Below, piece by piece: positions 1 through 5,120 of a DNA stretch of 5,120 bases. The stretch spans positions 1 through 5,120 of the forward strand of contig CAKONT010000072.1 in assembly GCA_934097255.1 (NCBI GenBank), given 5' to 3'. The DNA comes from an uncultured Bacilli bacterium (lineage in GTDB: Bacteria > Bacillota_I > Bacilli_A > RF39 > UBA660). The translations under genes were made by a program, and so were the position numbers. The notes under the pieces were generated by a model. It was not told where the DNA came from, ran no database searches, and saw nothing but the letters and a program-made list of their open reading frames with translations. Every line of letters begins with the position of its first letter. Position 1 is the stretch's first letter.

Positions 1-94
1 ATGTATATATATCTATAAGTCCTGTTGAACCTTTTGCGTTTATTGGCAATAAAACAATTATAAATAAAAATAAATAATTTTTAATTTTTTTCAT
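1..94 (-). CDS. Secreted protein of unknown function, N-terminal fragment
   Basis: This open reading frame is too short to stand alone because it runs off the window edge. It starts with ATG at 94-92 (minus strand) and continues for 31 codons without a stop. It is preceded by a perfect AGGAGG (105-100) five bases upstream, which overlaps the TAG stop of the hydrolase gene. The peptide begins MKKIKNYLFLFIIVLLP, a basic start plus hydrophobic core. It then has a plausible signal peptidase site after INA, with the mature protein beginning KGSTGLIDIYT. It is tightly coupled to the dockerin-bearing GH73 gene, so it is probably co-transcribed and co-translated with it. What is seen is a signal peptide and nothing diagnostic of function. 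The short mature start could be the first strand of a beta-rich surface domain. A cohesin-type partner would fit the context, but that is speculation. Confidence 0.8.
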   Translation of the reverse strand, partial: MKKIKNYLFLFIIVLLPINAKGSTGLIDIYT

Positions 95-103
95 AAAATC
101 CTC

Positions 104-2320
104 CTACTTAAATGTAATGTATCCTAAAATATATTTTTGAATTCTTAATAAATCTTTTGAATTAACAATGCTATTATAATCTGTGTCACATGCGTATAGC
201 GATTCATTTTCTAATTTTGTATATCCTAAAATATATTTTAATATTTTAAGTAAATCAGATGAATCAATTTTACCATCGCCATTTATATCACCCTTAATTA
301 CAATTTTGTATTCCAACTTTTCATCATTTAGTTCAAAAGTGATTTTATCACCAGTTTTTAAAATTTCATTATTTTTTTCTTTATTATCTTTATCTTTTAC
401 TGTTACTGTTACTGTAACTAATGGATTTGATTCTTTAATCATATTTATAAGACTTGTTGCTTTAGTATTTAATGAAATTCCACTTATATATGTATCATTT
501 GTTTTTACATCAAGTTCATTTATTAAATCTTCTAAAGTTTTATCTTTTACGTCTACTTTAATAAATGTTATTGTATAAGTTTTAGTTGTACCTACTTGTG
601 ATGTTACAGAAATCGAATGCTTAGTTTCGTTATCATTTAAAGTAATATCTCCTATTCCGATTATAGATGCAGTTGATGAAGAAACCTTAGCATCAATAGT
701 TATTTTATCTTTTGTTTCTGGAACATAATATACATAACTTGTGACGTCTTTATCAAATGATGCTAGTTTTTTTCCATCAATAACTATTTCTTTTAAATCA
801 TTATTGGTATCTCCTGTTACGGGGTGAGATGTAAATTCATCAGGCATATTTTTATATACTGGAATTGCAAATACGAATGCTGTATCTAAAAGATTTAAGT
901 CGCTATAAGCATAATAAGTTGATAAAGCTTCTCCTAAAGGAGCAATAATATTTGTCATATATTGATTGGTAAAGTGTTGGTAATGTGCGGTAGGAGAGGT
1001 ATTAAATTTTTCAAAATACAGTGTGTATTGCCCTTTAGAAATATAAGCATTTCCTAAAAGACTAGCTCCTGCATCTATTGCTTTTTGTGGTGTATCCCAA
1101 GGCGTATTATCATATCCTGGAATAAGTCCTTTAGCAACTGCTAATCCTCTTGTTACAGCACTATCTGTTATGCTATCTTGGAATGCTCCAATATTAAAGT
1201 AATTATAAACACCGTCAAGATTTTGTCCGTTATAAGTTAATCCATTTATTGTTGTTGCTTTTCCATTTACTGAAGCGTAAGAAGGATCTAAACTTCCTTC
1301 TTGTTTTATTCTAGTTGCTAAATGAATTGGACTTACACTATATGTTTTTCCAGCATTAATAAAATATGAAGCATAATCACCGGTTGCAAGAAATGTTCCA
1401 TTGAAAATACTTTTTACGGTTTCAATTGTGTGATAGTTACTATCATAGTTTAACTTTTCAAAAGCAAATATATTTCTTTCAGTTAAATAATTTCTAGGAT
1501 CTAGATAAAAAGCTACAACAGAAGAATTGGCAGCGTACCAATTTGGGTTTTCTCTTACGATATTATCTATAATATAGTTACTTTCTGTTGTCTGAATATA
1601 ATTTTTTCCAGTTTCTTCAGAGATTGCTTCATTAAAGTCAATTCCCGTATCTATTTTTTCAAATACCCAGTTGTTGTGTAATTTGTGTAAGTATGTTAAG
1701 AACGGAATATAACTATCAGGAAATCCTTTGCTTTTTAAAGTTTCTTTGTATGCTTCATCAACTGAAGTTATTTCTTCGTAACTACTTATTAATCTTTTAC
1801 AAACATATCCTGTTTGATCATTATAATATGAAACTTTAACCCATGATTCAGGGCATACACTTGTTGCATAACTTTTTTCAATAATTTTTACCGGCGTTCC
1901 CATAAAAATTATTCCTTTAGATGAACCATCTGGAGATGTTCTAACAACAGCATAATCTTCATTAATTCTTGTCCCATAAGATGTACTTTTATAATAAGAA
2001 CCTGATGTTACTGTTCCAGTTTGAGAGACAACAACATCACTACTACATATATATCTATTTGTAGAACCACCATAATTTAATTGATACCATCCATCATTAC
2101 AACCGCTTCCTTCATGTTTTTCAGTACTTACTAAAGTAATACTTGTTCTATACGAAAGAGCTGTTACGATGTCATAATTAACTCCAGGACCAACTCTTAT
2201 ATTAAGACCTTCGGGATCGTTTATAGTTGCTAGAACTTCCGCATGAACATTTGGCATTACAACTAAAAAAGAAGTGATTATTGTAATAAATATTGTACAA
2301 ATATTGACAAATTTTTTCAT
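104..2320 (-). CDS. Secreted SH3b-GH73 glucosaminidase with cadherin-like and dockerin domains
   Basis: This 738-residue protein is predicted to cut the glycan strands of peptidoglycan as an exported N-acetylglucosaminidase. It has a signal peptide (about 1-27, cleavage after VHA). Two SH3b wall-binding domains follow (about 28-98 and 118-180), each with a Cys pair (C74/C92, C156/C174). Next comes an N-terminal extension typical of firmicute glucosaminidases (about 188-320, with FPDSYIPFL, NNWVFE and DPRNYL), then the GH73 core with probable catalytic E341 in ATRIKQEGS and the downstream YFNIGAF motif. A cadherin-like beta-sandwich covers about 505-588 and a short beta region about 590-676. 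The C-terminus is a type I dockerin with two calcium-loop repeats (D678-D689, D712-D723). The start is supported by AAGGAG (2337-2332) about 11 bases upstream. The family assignment rests on motifs. The exact cleaved bond is inferred from the family. The dockerin suggests assembly onto a cohesin partner rather than covalent anchoring, and no LPXTG motif is present. Confidence 0.9.
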   Translation of the reverse strand: MKKFVNICTIFITIITSFLVVMPNVHAEVLATINDPEGLNIRVGPGVNYDIVTALSYRTSITLVSTEKHEGSGCNDGWYQLNYGGSTNRYICSSDVVVSQTGTVTSGSYYKSTSYGTRINEDYAVVRTSPDGSSKGIIFMGTPVKIIEKSYATSVCPESWVKVSYYNDQTGYVCKRLISSYEEITSVDEAYKETLKSKGFPDSYIPFLTYLHKLHNNWVFEKIDTGIDFNEAISEETGKNYIQTTESNYIIDNIVRENPNWYAANSSVVAFYLDPRNYLTERNIFAFEKLNYDSNYHTIETVKSIFNGTFLATGDYASYFINAGKTYSVSPIHLATRIKQEGSLDPSYASVNGKATTINGLTYNGQNLDGVYNYFNIGAFQDSITDSAVTRGLAVAKGLIPGYDNTPWDTPQKAIDAGASLLGNAYISKGQYTLYFEKFNTSPTAHYQHFTNQYMTNIIAPLGEALSTYYAYSDLNLLDTAFVFAIPVYKNMPDEFTSHPVTGDTNNDLKEIVIDGKKLASFDKDVTSYVYYVPETKDKITIDAKVSSSTASIIGIGDITLNDNETKHSISVTSQVGTTKTYTITFIKVDVKDKTLEDLINELDVKTNDTYISGISLNTKATSLINMIKESNPLVTVTVTVKDKDNKEKNNEILKTGDKITFELNDEKLEYKIVIKGDINGDGKIDSSDLLKILKYILGYTKLENESLYACDTDYNSIVNSKDLLRIQKYILGYITFK
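120..239 (-). repeat. 18-bp direct repeat inside dockerin repeats
   Basis: The 18 bases TATCCTAAAATATATTTT occur at 120-137 and again at 222-239, offset by 102 bases. On the minus strand they encode the KYILGY segment that ends each of the two dockerin F-hand repeats. This is an intragenic duplication that follows the protein-level repeat, not a mobile element. Both the DNA identity and the protein repeat are directly visible. Confidence 0.8.
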
Positions 2321-2331
2321 ATAGGCTACAT

Positions 2332-2389
2332 CTCCTTGTATTGTTTCTTATGATAATTATATCATATCAAATAGGGGTAATCTATACAA
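2332..2389 (-). promoter_or_regulatory. Promoter and RBS of the GH73-dockerin operon
   Basis: Read on the minus strand, TTGTAT (2389-2384) lies 17 bases before TATGAT (2366-2361). An overlapping alternative is an extended -10, TGATATAAT (2364-2356). Both place the transcription start roughly around 2350, followed by the AAGGAG ribosome binding site (2337-2332) and the ATG at 2320. The -10 region is embedded in a 7-bp inverted repeat, TATGATA-ATTA-TATCATA (2349-2366). The promoter is called from pattern only. The AT-rich background makes the exact -10 choice uncertain. Confidence 0.6.
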
Positions 2390-2399
2390 AATAAGGTTG

Positions 2400-2419
2400 T
2401 TTACAAATTTTTTTGTAAA
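2400..2419. repeat. 8-bp inverted repeat upstream of both divergent promoters
   Basis: TTTACAAA (2400-2407) and TTTGTAAA (2412-2419) form a perfect inverted repeat around a four-T spacer. It lies just upstream of the -35 of the minus-strand hydrolase promoter and 15 bases before the -35 of the tRNA-Cys promoter. It could be an operator, a weak hairpin, or simply a product of AT-rich composition. It is not a convincing terminator, since neither strand has a GC-containing stem followed by a clean T run. Confidence 0.4.
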
Positions 2420-2434
2420 AAAGCATATAATTTA

Positions 2435-2463
2435 TTGAATTAAATATCATTGAATGATATAAT
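2435..2463 (+). promoter_or_regulatory. Sigma-A-type promoter of tRNA-Cys
   Basis: TTGAAT (2435-2440) and a consensus TATAAT (2458-2463) are separated by the optimal 17 bases. Transcription would start near 2470, about 13 bases before the mature tRNA 5' end, which is normal for a single tRNA gene. The spacer and -10 contain the inverted repeat ATATCAT-TGA-ATGATAT (2444-2460). Confidence 0.8.
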
Positions 2464-2482
2464 ATTTTTGCACATATTTTTT

Positions 2483-2556
2483 GGGGCTATAGCCAAGTGG
2501 TAAGGCATAAGTCTGCAAAACTTTGATCACCGGTTCAAATCCGGTTAGCCCCTCCA
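2483..2556 (+). tRNA. tRNA-Cys (anticodon GCA), CCA encoded
   Basis: A full cloverleaf can be drawn. The acceptor stem GGGGCTA (2483-2489) pairs with TAGCCCC (2546-2552). The D-stem GCC/GGC (2492-2494, 2504-2506) carries a GTGGTAA-type loop. The anticodon stem (2508-2512 with 2520-2524) has one T-T mismatch at its outer pair. The anticodon GCA is at 2515-2517. A four-base variable region (2525-2528) is followed by the T-stem ACCGG/CCGGT (2529-2533, 2541-2545) around TTCAAAT. The discriminator base T2553 is the U73 identity base expected for cysteine tRNA, and CCA is encoded at 2554-2556. The layout closely resembles the Bacillus subtilis tRNA-Cys as I remember it. The gene has its own promoter and terminator, so it is a monocistronic unit. 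Confidence 0.97.
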
Positions 2557-2582
2557 AAAAAATTAATTATATTATTGAATGT

Positions 2583-2615
2583 AAAAATGCTAACTAGAGA
2601 CAGTTAGCTTTTTTT
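2583..2615 (+). terminator. Rho-independent terminator after tRNA-Cys
   Basis: A perfect 7-bp stem, GCTAACT (2589-2595) with AGTTAGC (2602-2608), encloses a six-base loop and is followed by seven T residues (2609-2615). Five A residues precede the stem, so it is extended by A-T pairs. It ends the tRNA-Cys transcript and insulates the downstream lipoprotein gene. The opposite strand has only a run of five T, so terminator activity in that direction would be weaker. Confidence 0.9.
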
Positions 2616-2627
2616 AAAATTATTTTG

Positions 2628-2650
2628 TATACTAAATCTATTAAAGGAGA
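2628..2650 (+). promoter_or_regulatory. Possible weak promoter and strong RBS of the GH25 gene
   Basis: After the terminator, only TATACT (2628-2633), directly preceded by TG (2626-2627), resembles a -10 box. The matching -35 position falls in the terminator stem and T-run and is poor (TTAGCT 18 bases upstream). The ribosome binding site AAAGGAGA (2643-2650) is excellent, seven bases before the ATG at 2658. If the promoter is not real, this gene depends on read-through from tRNA-Cys. The RBS is secure and the promoter is tentative. Confidence 0.4.
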
Positions 2651-2657
2651 AAAATTA

Positions 2658-3806
2658 ATGAAAAAATTAGTTTTGATGATTGCTTTTATAATGTTTTTTT
2701 GCGGATGTTCTAATAAAAAAAGCATAGTTTTATTAAAGAAAAGTATTGAATATGGTGATATTTTATATGAAAAGGATTTAATAGAAATAAAAGGTGGTAA
2801 ACTTATAAATCCTGATAATTTAGTTAATATAAAGCATTTAGGAAATAATAAGATTATTGTTAAATACAAAAATAATAATAGTGATAAGATAAAAAAATAT
2901 CAATTTAATCTCGATGTTACTGATAAGACAAAACCTGTTATTATAAGTTCTAAAACTTATTATTTAAATAAGGGTGAAGACGATGATTTAACAAAGTATA
3001 TTTTTTGTGGCGATAATTATGATCGAAATATTAAATGTAATGTTGAGGGATTTTATGATATAGATAAATTAGGGGAATATAATCTTTTCTTTACCGCTAC
3101 TGATACTAAAAATAATACGACGAAAAGACCTTTTAAATTGGTTGTAAAAGAAAAAACAAATAGTAGCTATGACAATGAAGAATATGACTATAACAGTTTT
3201 ATAAAAGATTATAAAGATGAAAATAATTTATTAGGAATAGATGTTTCTACATGGCAAGGTGATATAGATTGGGAAAAAGTAAAATCATCAGGAGTTAGTT
3301 TTGCTTTTATAAGAATTGGATTTGGTTTTTCAGATGATGGTGAGAATGTTTTAGATAACAAGTATTTGAAAAATATAAAAGAAGCTAAAGAAGCAGGGGT
3401 TAAAGTTGGTGTTTACTTTTATTCTTATGCAACAAGTATAGATGAGGTAGTAGATCAAGCTAATTGGGTTTTAAAAACTTTAGATAATGAAAAACTAGAT
3501 CTTCCTGTTGCTTTTGATTTTGAAGAATGGTCTTCTTTTGATGATTACGAGTTAAATATTTATGATGTAAATTTATTTGCACTAAAGTTTTTAGATATAA
3601 TAAAAGAAAATGGATATGAAGGTATCTTATATGGAAGTGCTAATTATTTAAACGATGTTTTTTATATTAAAAAATATCCATATTGGTTAGCACATTATAC
3701 CACAAAAACAGACTTTTCAAAACCTTATAAAGTCTGGCAAGTAGCATCAAATGGGATTGTTTCTGGAATAGATGGATATGTTGATTTAGATATTTTATAT
3801 GAATAA
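2658..3806 (+). CDS. Lipoprotein with Ig-like domains and GH25 lysozyme domain
   Basis: The product has 382 residues. The start at 2658 is chosen over an upstream in-frame TTG (2625) because of AAAGGAGA seven bases before it and because it gives a clean signal peptide. The signal ends in FFCGC, a lipobox-like site with C17 as the likely lipidated Cys. Position -3 is Phe rather than the usual Leu. Two tandem Ig-like domains follow: about 22-88, and about 89-165, which is DUF5011-like with DKTKPVI, LGEYNLFFTATD, and C117/C127. A Tyr/Asp-rich linker covers about 166-188. The C-terminal GH25 domain spans about 190-382. It shows LLGIDVSTWQ (D195), FAFIRIG, GVYFYSYA, LPVAFDFEE (D287 and E289), LYGSANYL, YWLAHYT, VWQVASNG and GYVDLDIL (D376). 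The four acidic residues match the GH25 active-site pattern. The family cleaves the MurNAc-GlcNAc bond, so this is probably a membrane-anchored muramidase working in the wall. It is followed 34 bases later by the CYTH gene. Confidence 0.92.
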   Translation: MKKLVLMIAFIMFFCGCSNKKSIVLLKKSIEYGDILYEKDLIEIKGGKLINPDNLVNIKHLGNNKIIVKYKNNNSDKIKKYQFNLDVTDKTKPVIISSKTYYLNKGEDDDLTKYIFCGDNYDRNIKCNVEGFYDIDKLGEYNLFFTATDTKNNTTKRPFKLVVKEKTNSSYDNEEYDYNSFIKDYKDENNLLGIDVSTWQGDIDWEKVKSSGVSFAFIRIGFGFSDDGENVLDNKYLKNIKEAKEAGVKVGVYFYSYATSIDEVVDQANWVLKTLDNEKLDLPVAFDFEEWSSFDDYELNIYDVNLFALKFLDIIKENGYEGILYGSANYLNDVFYIKKYPYWLAHYTTKTDFSKPYKVWQVASNGIVSGIDGYVDLDILYE

Positions 3807-3840
3807 ATTATAAAATAATAAAAGGAAAGGATTGATAAAA

Positions 3841-4464
3841 ATGGAATATGAAGTTAGATATTATTATCCAAAAGAAAGTTTAGATAATATATTAAAAAAT
3901 ATAAAAGATTTGGAGTTATCTAGTAATAAATATCATGAAATAACAGTTCAGTATAATCATCCTAGTAAAGAATATGATTTTTATAAAAAAGAAGTAGATG
4001 GTAGGTTTAGGATAAGAATATCTGAAAATGAGATAGAAAAGATATGTAAAATTAGTTTTAAAAGAAGAGTTGCTGATAGTTTTGAAACTAATGTTAATAA
4101 AGAAATAGAAAAAGAAGTACATATAGATAGTAATGACATTGATGATTTATTTTATATATTAGATAATGTTTTACACTTAAAAAAAGTTGAAAGTTACGAA
4201 AGAAATAGATTTATCTTTTATAATGATGAAGTAGAGATTGCTGTTGATGAATATCCTTTTGGAGTTGCAGTTGAAATCGAAGCAATAAAAAATGTTGTAA
4301 ATCCTAAAGAAGTAGTTTTAAAGTGGGAAAAGATTTTGAATTTAGATTCTAAAAGAAAATATAGATTATCATGGGATGACAAGTATCATGAATTATGTGA
4401 TACACAAAATATAGAAGAATATAGTGATGTTTTATTCGATAAACCTATGCCAAAAGTGAATTAA
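3841..4464 (+). CDS. CYTH-domain protein (triphosphate tunnel family)
   Basis: This 207-residue cytoplasmic protein fits the size of single-domain CYTH proteins. The family binds triphosphate-containing substrates (inorganic triphosphate, thiamine triphosphate, ATP) in a metal-dependent beta-tunnel. Visible landmarks are an N-terminal EYEVR (a variant of the ExExK signature, with Arg as the last basic residue), GRFRIRI (R55, R57, R59), ICKISFKRR (K70, K74), KEIEKEV (E88, E90, E92), RNRF (R121, R123), VEIAVDE (D136) and GVAVEIEAI (E145, E147). ATG at 3841 is preferred because the AGGAAAGG purine tract (3823-3830) sits about ten bases upstream and the signature then starts at residue 2. A TTG at 3832 would add only three residues and lies almost on the purine tract. 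It is likely co-transcribed with the GH25 gene. The substrate cannot be told from sequence. Hydrolysis of inorganic triphosphate is the commonest bacterial activity. Confidence 0.8.
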   Translation: MEYEVRYYYPKESLDNILKNIKDLELSSNKYHEITVQYNHPSKEYDFYKKEVDGRFRIRISENEIEKICKISFKRRVADSFETNVNKEIEKEVHIDSNDIDDLFYILDNVLHLKKVESYERNRFIFYNDEVEIAVDEYPFGVAVEIEAIKNVVNPKEVVLKWEKILNLDSKRKYRLSWDDKYHELCDTQNIEEYSDVLFDKPMPKVN

Positions 4465-4477
4465 TTCCTTATTTTAA

Positions 4478-4525
4478 TTGACTTACAAATTATATTTTTG
4501 TAAAATTATCTATATAGAAACGGAG
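4478..4525 (+). promoter_or_regulatory. Promoter and RBS of serS
   Basis: TTGACT (4478-4483) and TAAAAT (4501-4506) are 17 bases apart, a good sigma-A match, predicting a start near 4513. GGAG (4522-4525) lies ten bases before the ATG at 4536. The leader would be only about two dozen bases, so a T-box riboswitch, often seen before synthetase genes in Firmicutes, is absent here. The spacer carries an imperfectly spaced inverted repeat, TTACAAA (4483-4489) with TTTGTAA (4497-4503). No terminator separates the preceding CYTH gene, so read-through into serS is also possible. Confidence 0.65.
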
Positions 4526-4535
4526 TTGTTTTATA

Positions 4536-5120
4536 ATGATTGATATTAATTTAATAAGAAATAATAAGGAGTTAGTAAAAGAAAATATAAAAAAGAAATT
4601 TCAAGATGAAAAACTTGATTTAGTTGACGAAGTAGAACATCTTGATAGAAAGTATCGTGAAGTAAAGTTAAACGGAGATAATTTACGTAGTGAAAAAAAT
4701 AGTTTAAGTAGTAAAATTGGAGAGTTTGTTAAACTTGGTTTAAAAGAAGAAGTTTCAACTATTAAAAATGAAGTTACAAGGTTAAATAAGGAAATTGAAA
4801 AGTTAGAAAAAGAAGAAGAAGAATTAACTTTATCTATTAAAGAGAAGATGATGATAATTCCAAATATTATTGCTGATGATGTACCAATTGGAAAAGATGA
4901 TAGTTTTAATGTTGAAGAGCAACGTTTTGGAGAGGCTAAGGTATATGATTATGAAATACCATTTCATGCAGATATTATGGCTAGTTTTAATGGCCTTGAT
5001 AAAGATGCTGCATCAAGAGTTTCTGGCAATGGTTTTTACTATTTAATGGGAGATATTGCAAGACTTCATTCAGCTGTTTTAACATACGCAAGAGATTTTA
5101 TGATAAATAAAGGATTTACT
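4536..5120 (+). CDS. serS: Seryl-tRNA synthetase, N-terminal part (cut by window end)
   Basis: The first 195 residues of a class II synthetase that charges tRNA-Ser with serine in the cytoplasm. The start MIDINLIRNNKELVKENI matches the conserved SerS N-terminus. Residues about 28-105 form the long charged antiparallel coiled coil that grips the tRNA-Ser variable arm, rich in Lys/Glu heptads. IIPNII (107-112) and VPIGKD (116-121) mark the usual exit from the coiled-coil arm, followed by NVEEQRFG. Then come RVSGNGFYYLMGDIARLHSAV (given in two parts: RVSGNGFYYL at 161-170 and MGDIARLHSAV at 171-181) and ARDFMINKGFT, where the window ends near class II motif 1. The segment IPFHADIMASFNGLD replaces the more familiar HWELG-type stretch. 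I recall this variant from gut Firmicutes. Complete proteins of the family are a little over 400 residues, so roughly half is missing. Confidence 0.93.
   Translation, partial: MIDINLIRNNKELVKENIKKKFQDEKLDLVDEVEHLDRKYREVKLNGDNLRSEKNSLSSKIGEFVKLGLKEEVSTIKNEVTRLNKEIEKLEKEEEELTLSIKEKMMIIPNIIADDVPIGKDDSFNVEEQRFGEAKVYDYEIPFHADIMASFNGLDKDAASRVSGNGFYYLMGDIARLHSAVLTYARDFMINKGFT

Noticed and set aside
395..420. Short TTACTG tandem repeat
   Set aside because: It is a coding run giving alternating Val-Thr in a beta strand of the hydrolase. There are too few copies and they are imperfect, so phase variation is not supported.
183..578. Plus-strand open reading frame of 131 codons
   Set aside because: It lies wholly inside the minus-strand hydrolase gene, opposite its dockerin and neighbouring region. 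Its Ser/Phe-rich translation is what antisense of AT-rich coding DNA gives, and no ribosome binding site supports it.
2483..2556. tRNA-Cys as an attachment site of an integrated element
   Set aside because: No copy of the tRNA 3' end recurs in the window and no integrase is visible. The neighbours look like ordinary chromosomal genes of matching composition.
2625..2657. Upstream TTG start for the GH25 lipoprotein
   Set aside because: It would place eleven charged residues before the signal peptide and start within the presumed promoter. The ATG at 2658 has a far better ribosome binding site.
2594..2869. Minus-strand open reading frame of 91 codons
   Set aside because: It is antisense to the signal peptide and first Ig-like domain of the GH25 lipoprotein and runs through the terminator. 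The composition is low-complexity Ile/Phe/Lys.
3916..4122. Minus-strand open reading frame of 68 codons
   Set aside because: It is an antisense shadow of the CYTH gene, dominated by Phe/Ile/Tyr, with no supporting start signal.
4464..4535. T-box riboswitch before serS
   Set aside because: The gap is only about 71 bases, already filled by a promoter and ribosome binding site, and no T-box sequence or antiterminator structure is visible.

Overview
The window is strongly AT-rich DNA with A/T-ending codons, strong AGGAGG-type ribosome binding sites, sigma-A-like promoters and standard stop codons (TAG and TAA terminate genes; TGG encodes Trp and no in-frame TGA is needed). Together with the tRNA-Cys, the SerS type and the surface-protein architectures, this points to a low-GC Firmicute, plausibly a host-associated Bacilli/RF39/Erysipelotrichia-like or clostridial lineage. 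The taxonomic placement is inference.

Left part (1-2320, minus strand): a two-gene transcription unit. The first gene encodes a 738-residue secreted peptidoglycan hydrolase: signal peptide, two SH3b domains, a GH73-type glucosaminidase domain, a cadherin-like beta-sandwich and a C-terminal type I dockerin. Nine bases after its stop starts a second gene with a perfect AGGAGG site. Only its signal peptide and about ten mature residues lie in the window.

Centre (2321-2657): a compact intergenic region. It holds the minus-strand promoter of the hydrolase, an AT-rich inverted repeat, a well-formed promoter for tRNA-Cys(GCA) with encoded CCA, and a rho-independent terminator. A possible weak promoter for the next gene follows.

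Right part (2658-5120, plus strand): a lipoprotein with two Ig-like domains and a GH25 lysozyme domain, then a CYTH (triphosphate tunnel) protein 34 bases downstream, then the 5' part of serS with its own promoter, cut by the window end.

Two surface-directed cell-wall hydrolases of different chemistry (GH73 glucosaminidase and GH25 muramidase) are therefore transcribed divergently from a region carrying tRNA-Cys. The most notable item is the dockerin on the GH73 enzyme. It implies non-covalent docking to a cohesin-bearing partner, and the cut-off secreted gene behind it is the obvious candidate to inspect. No mobile element, CRISPR array or integrase is visible.
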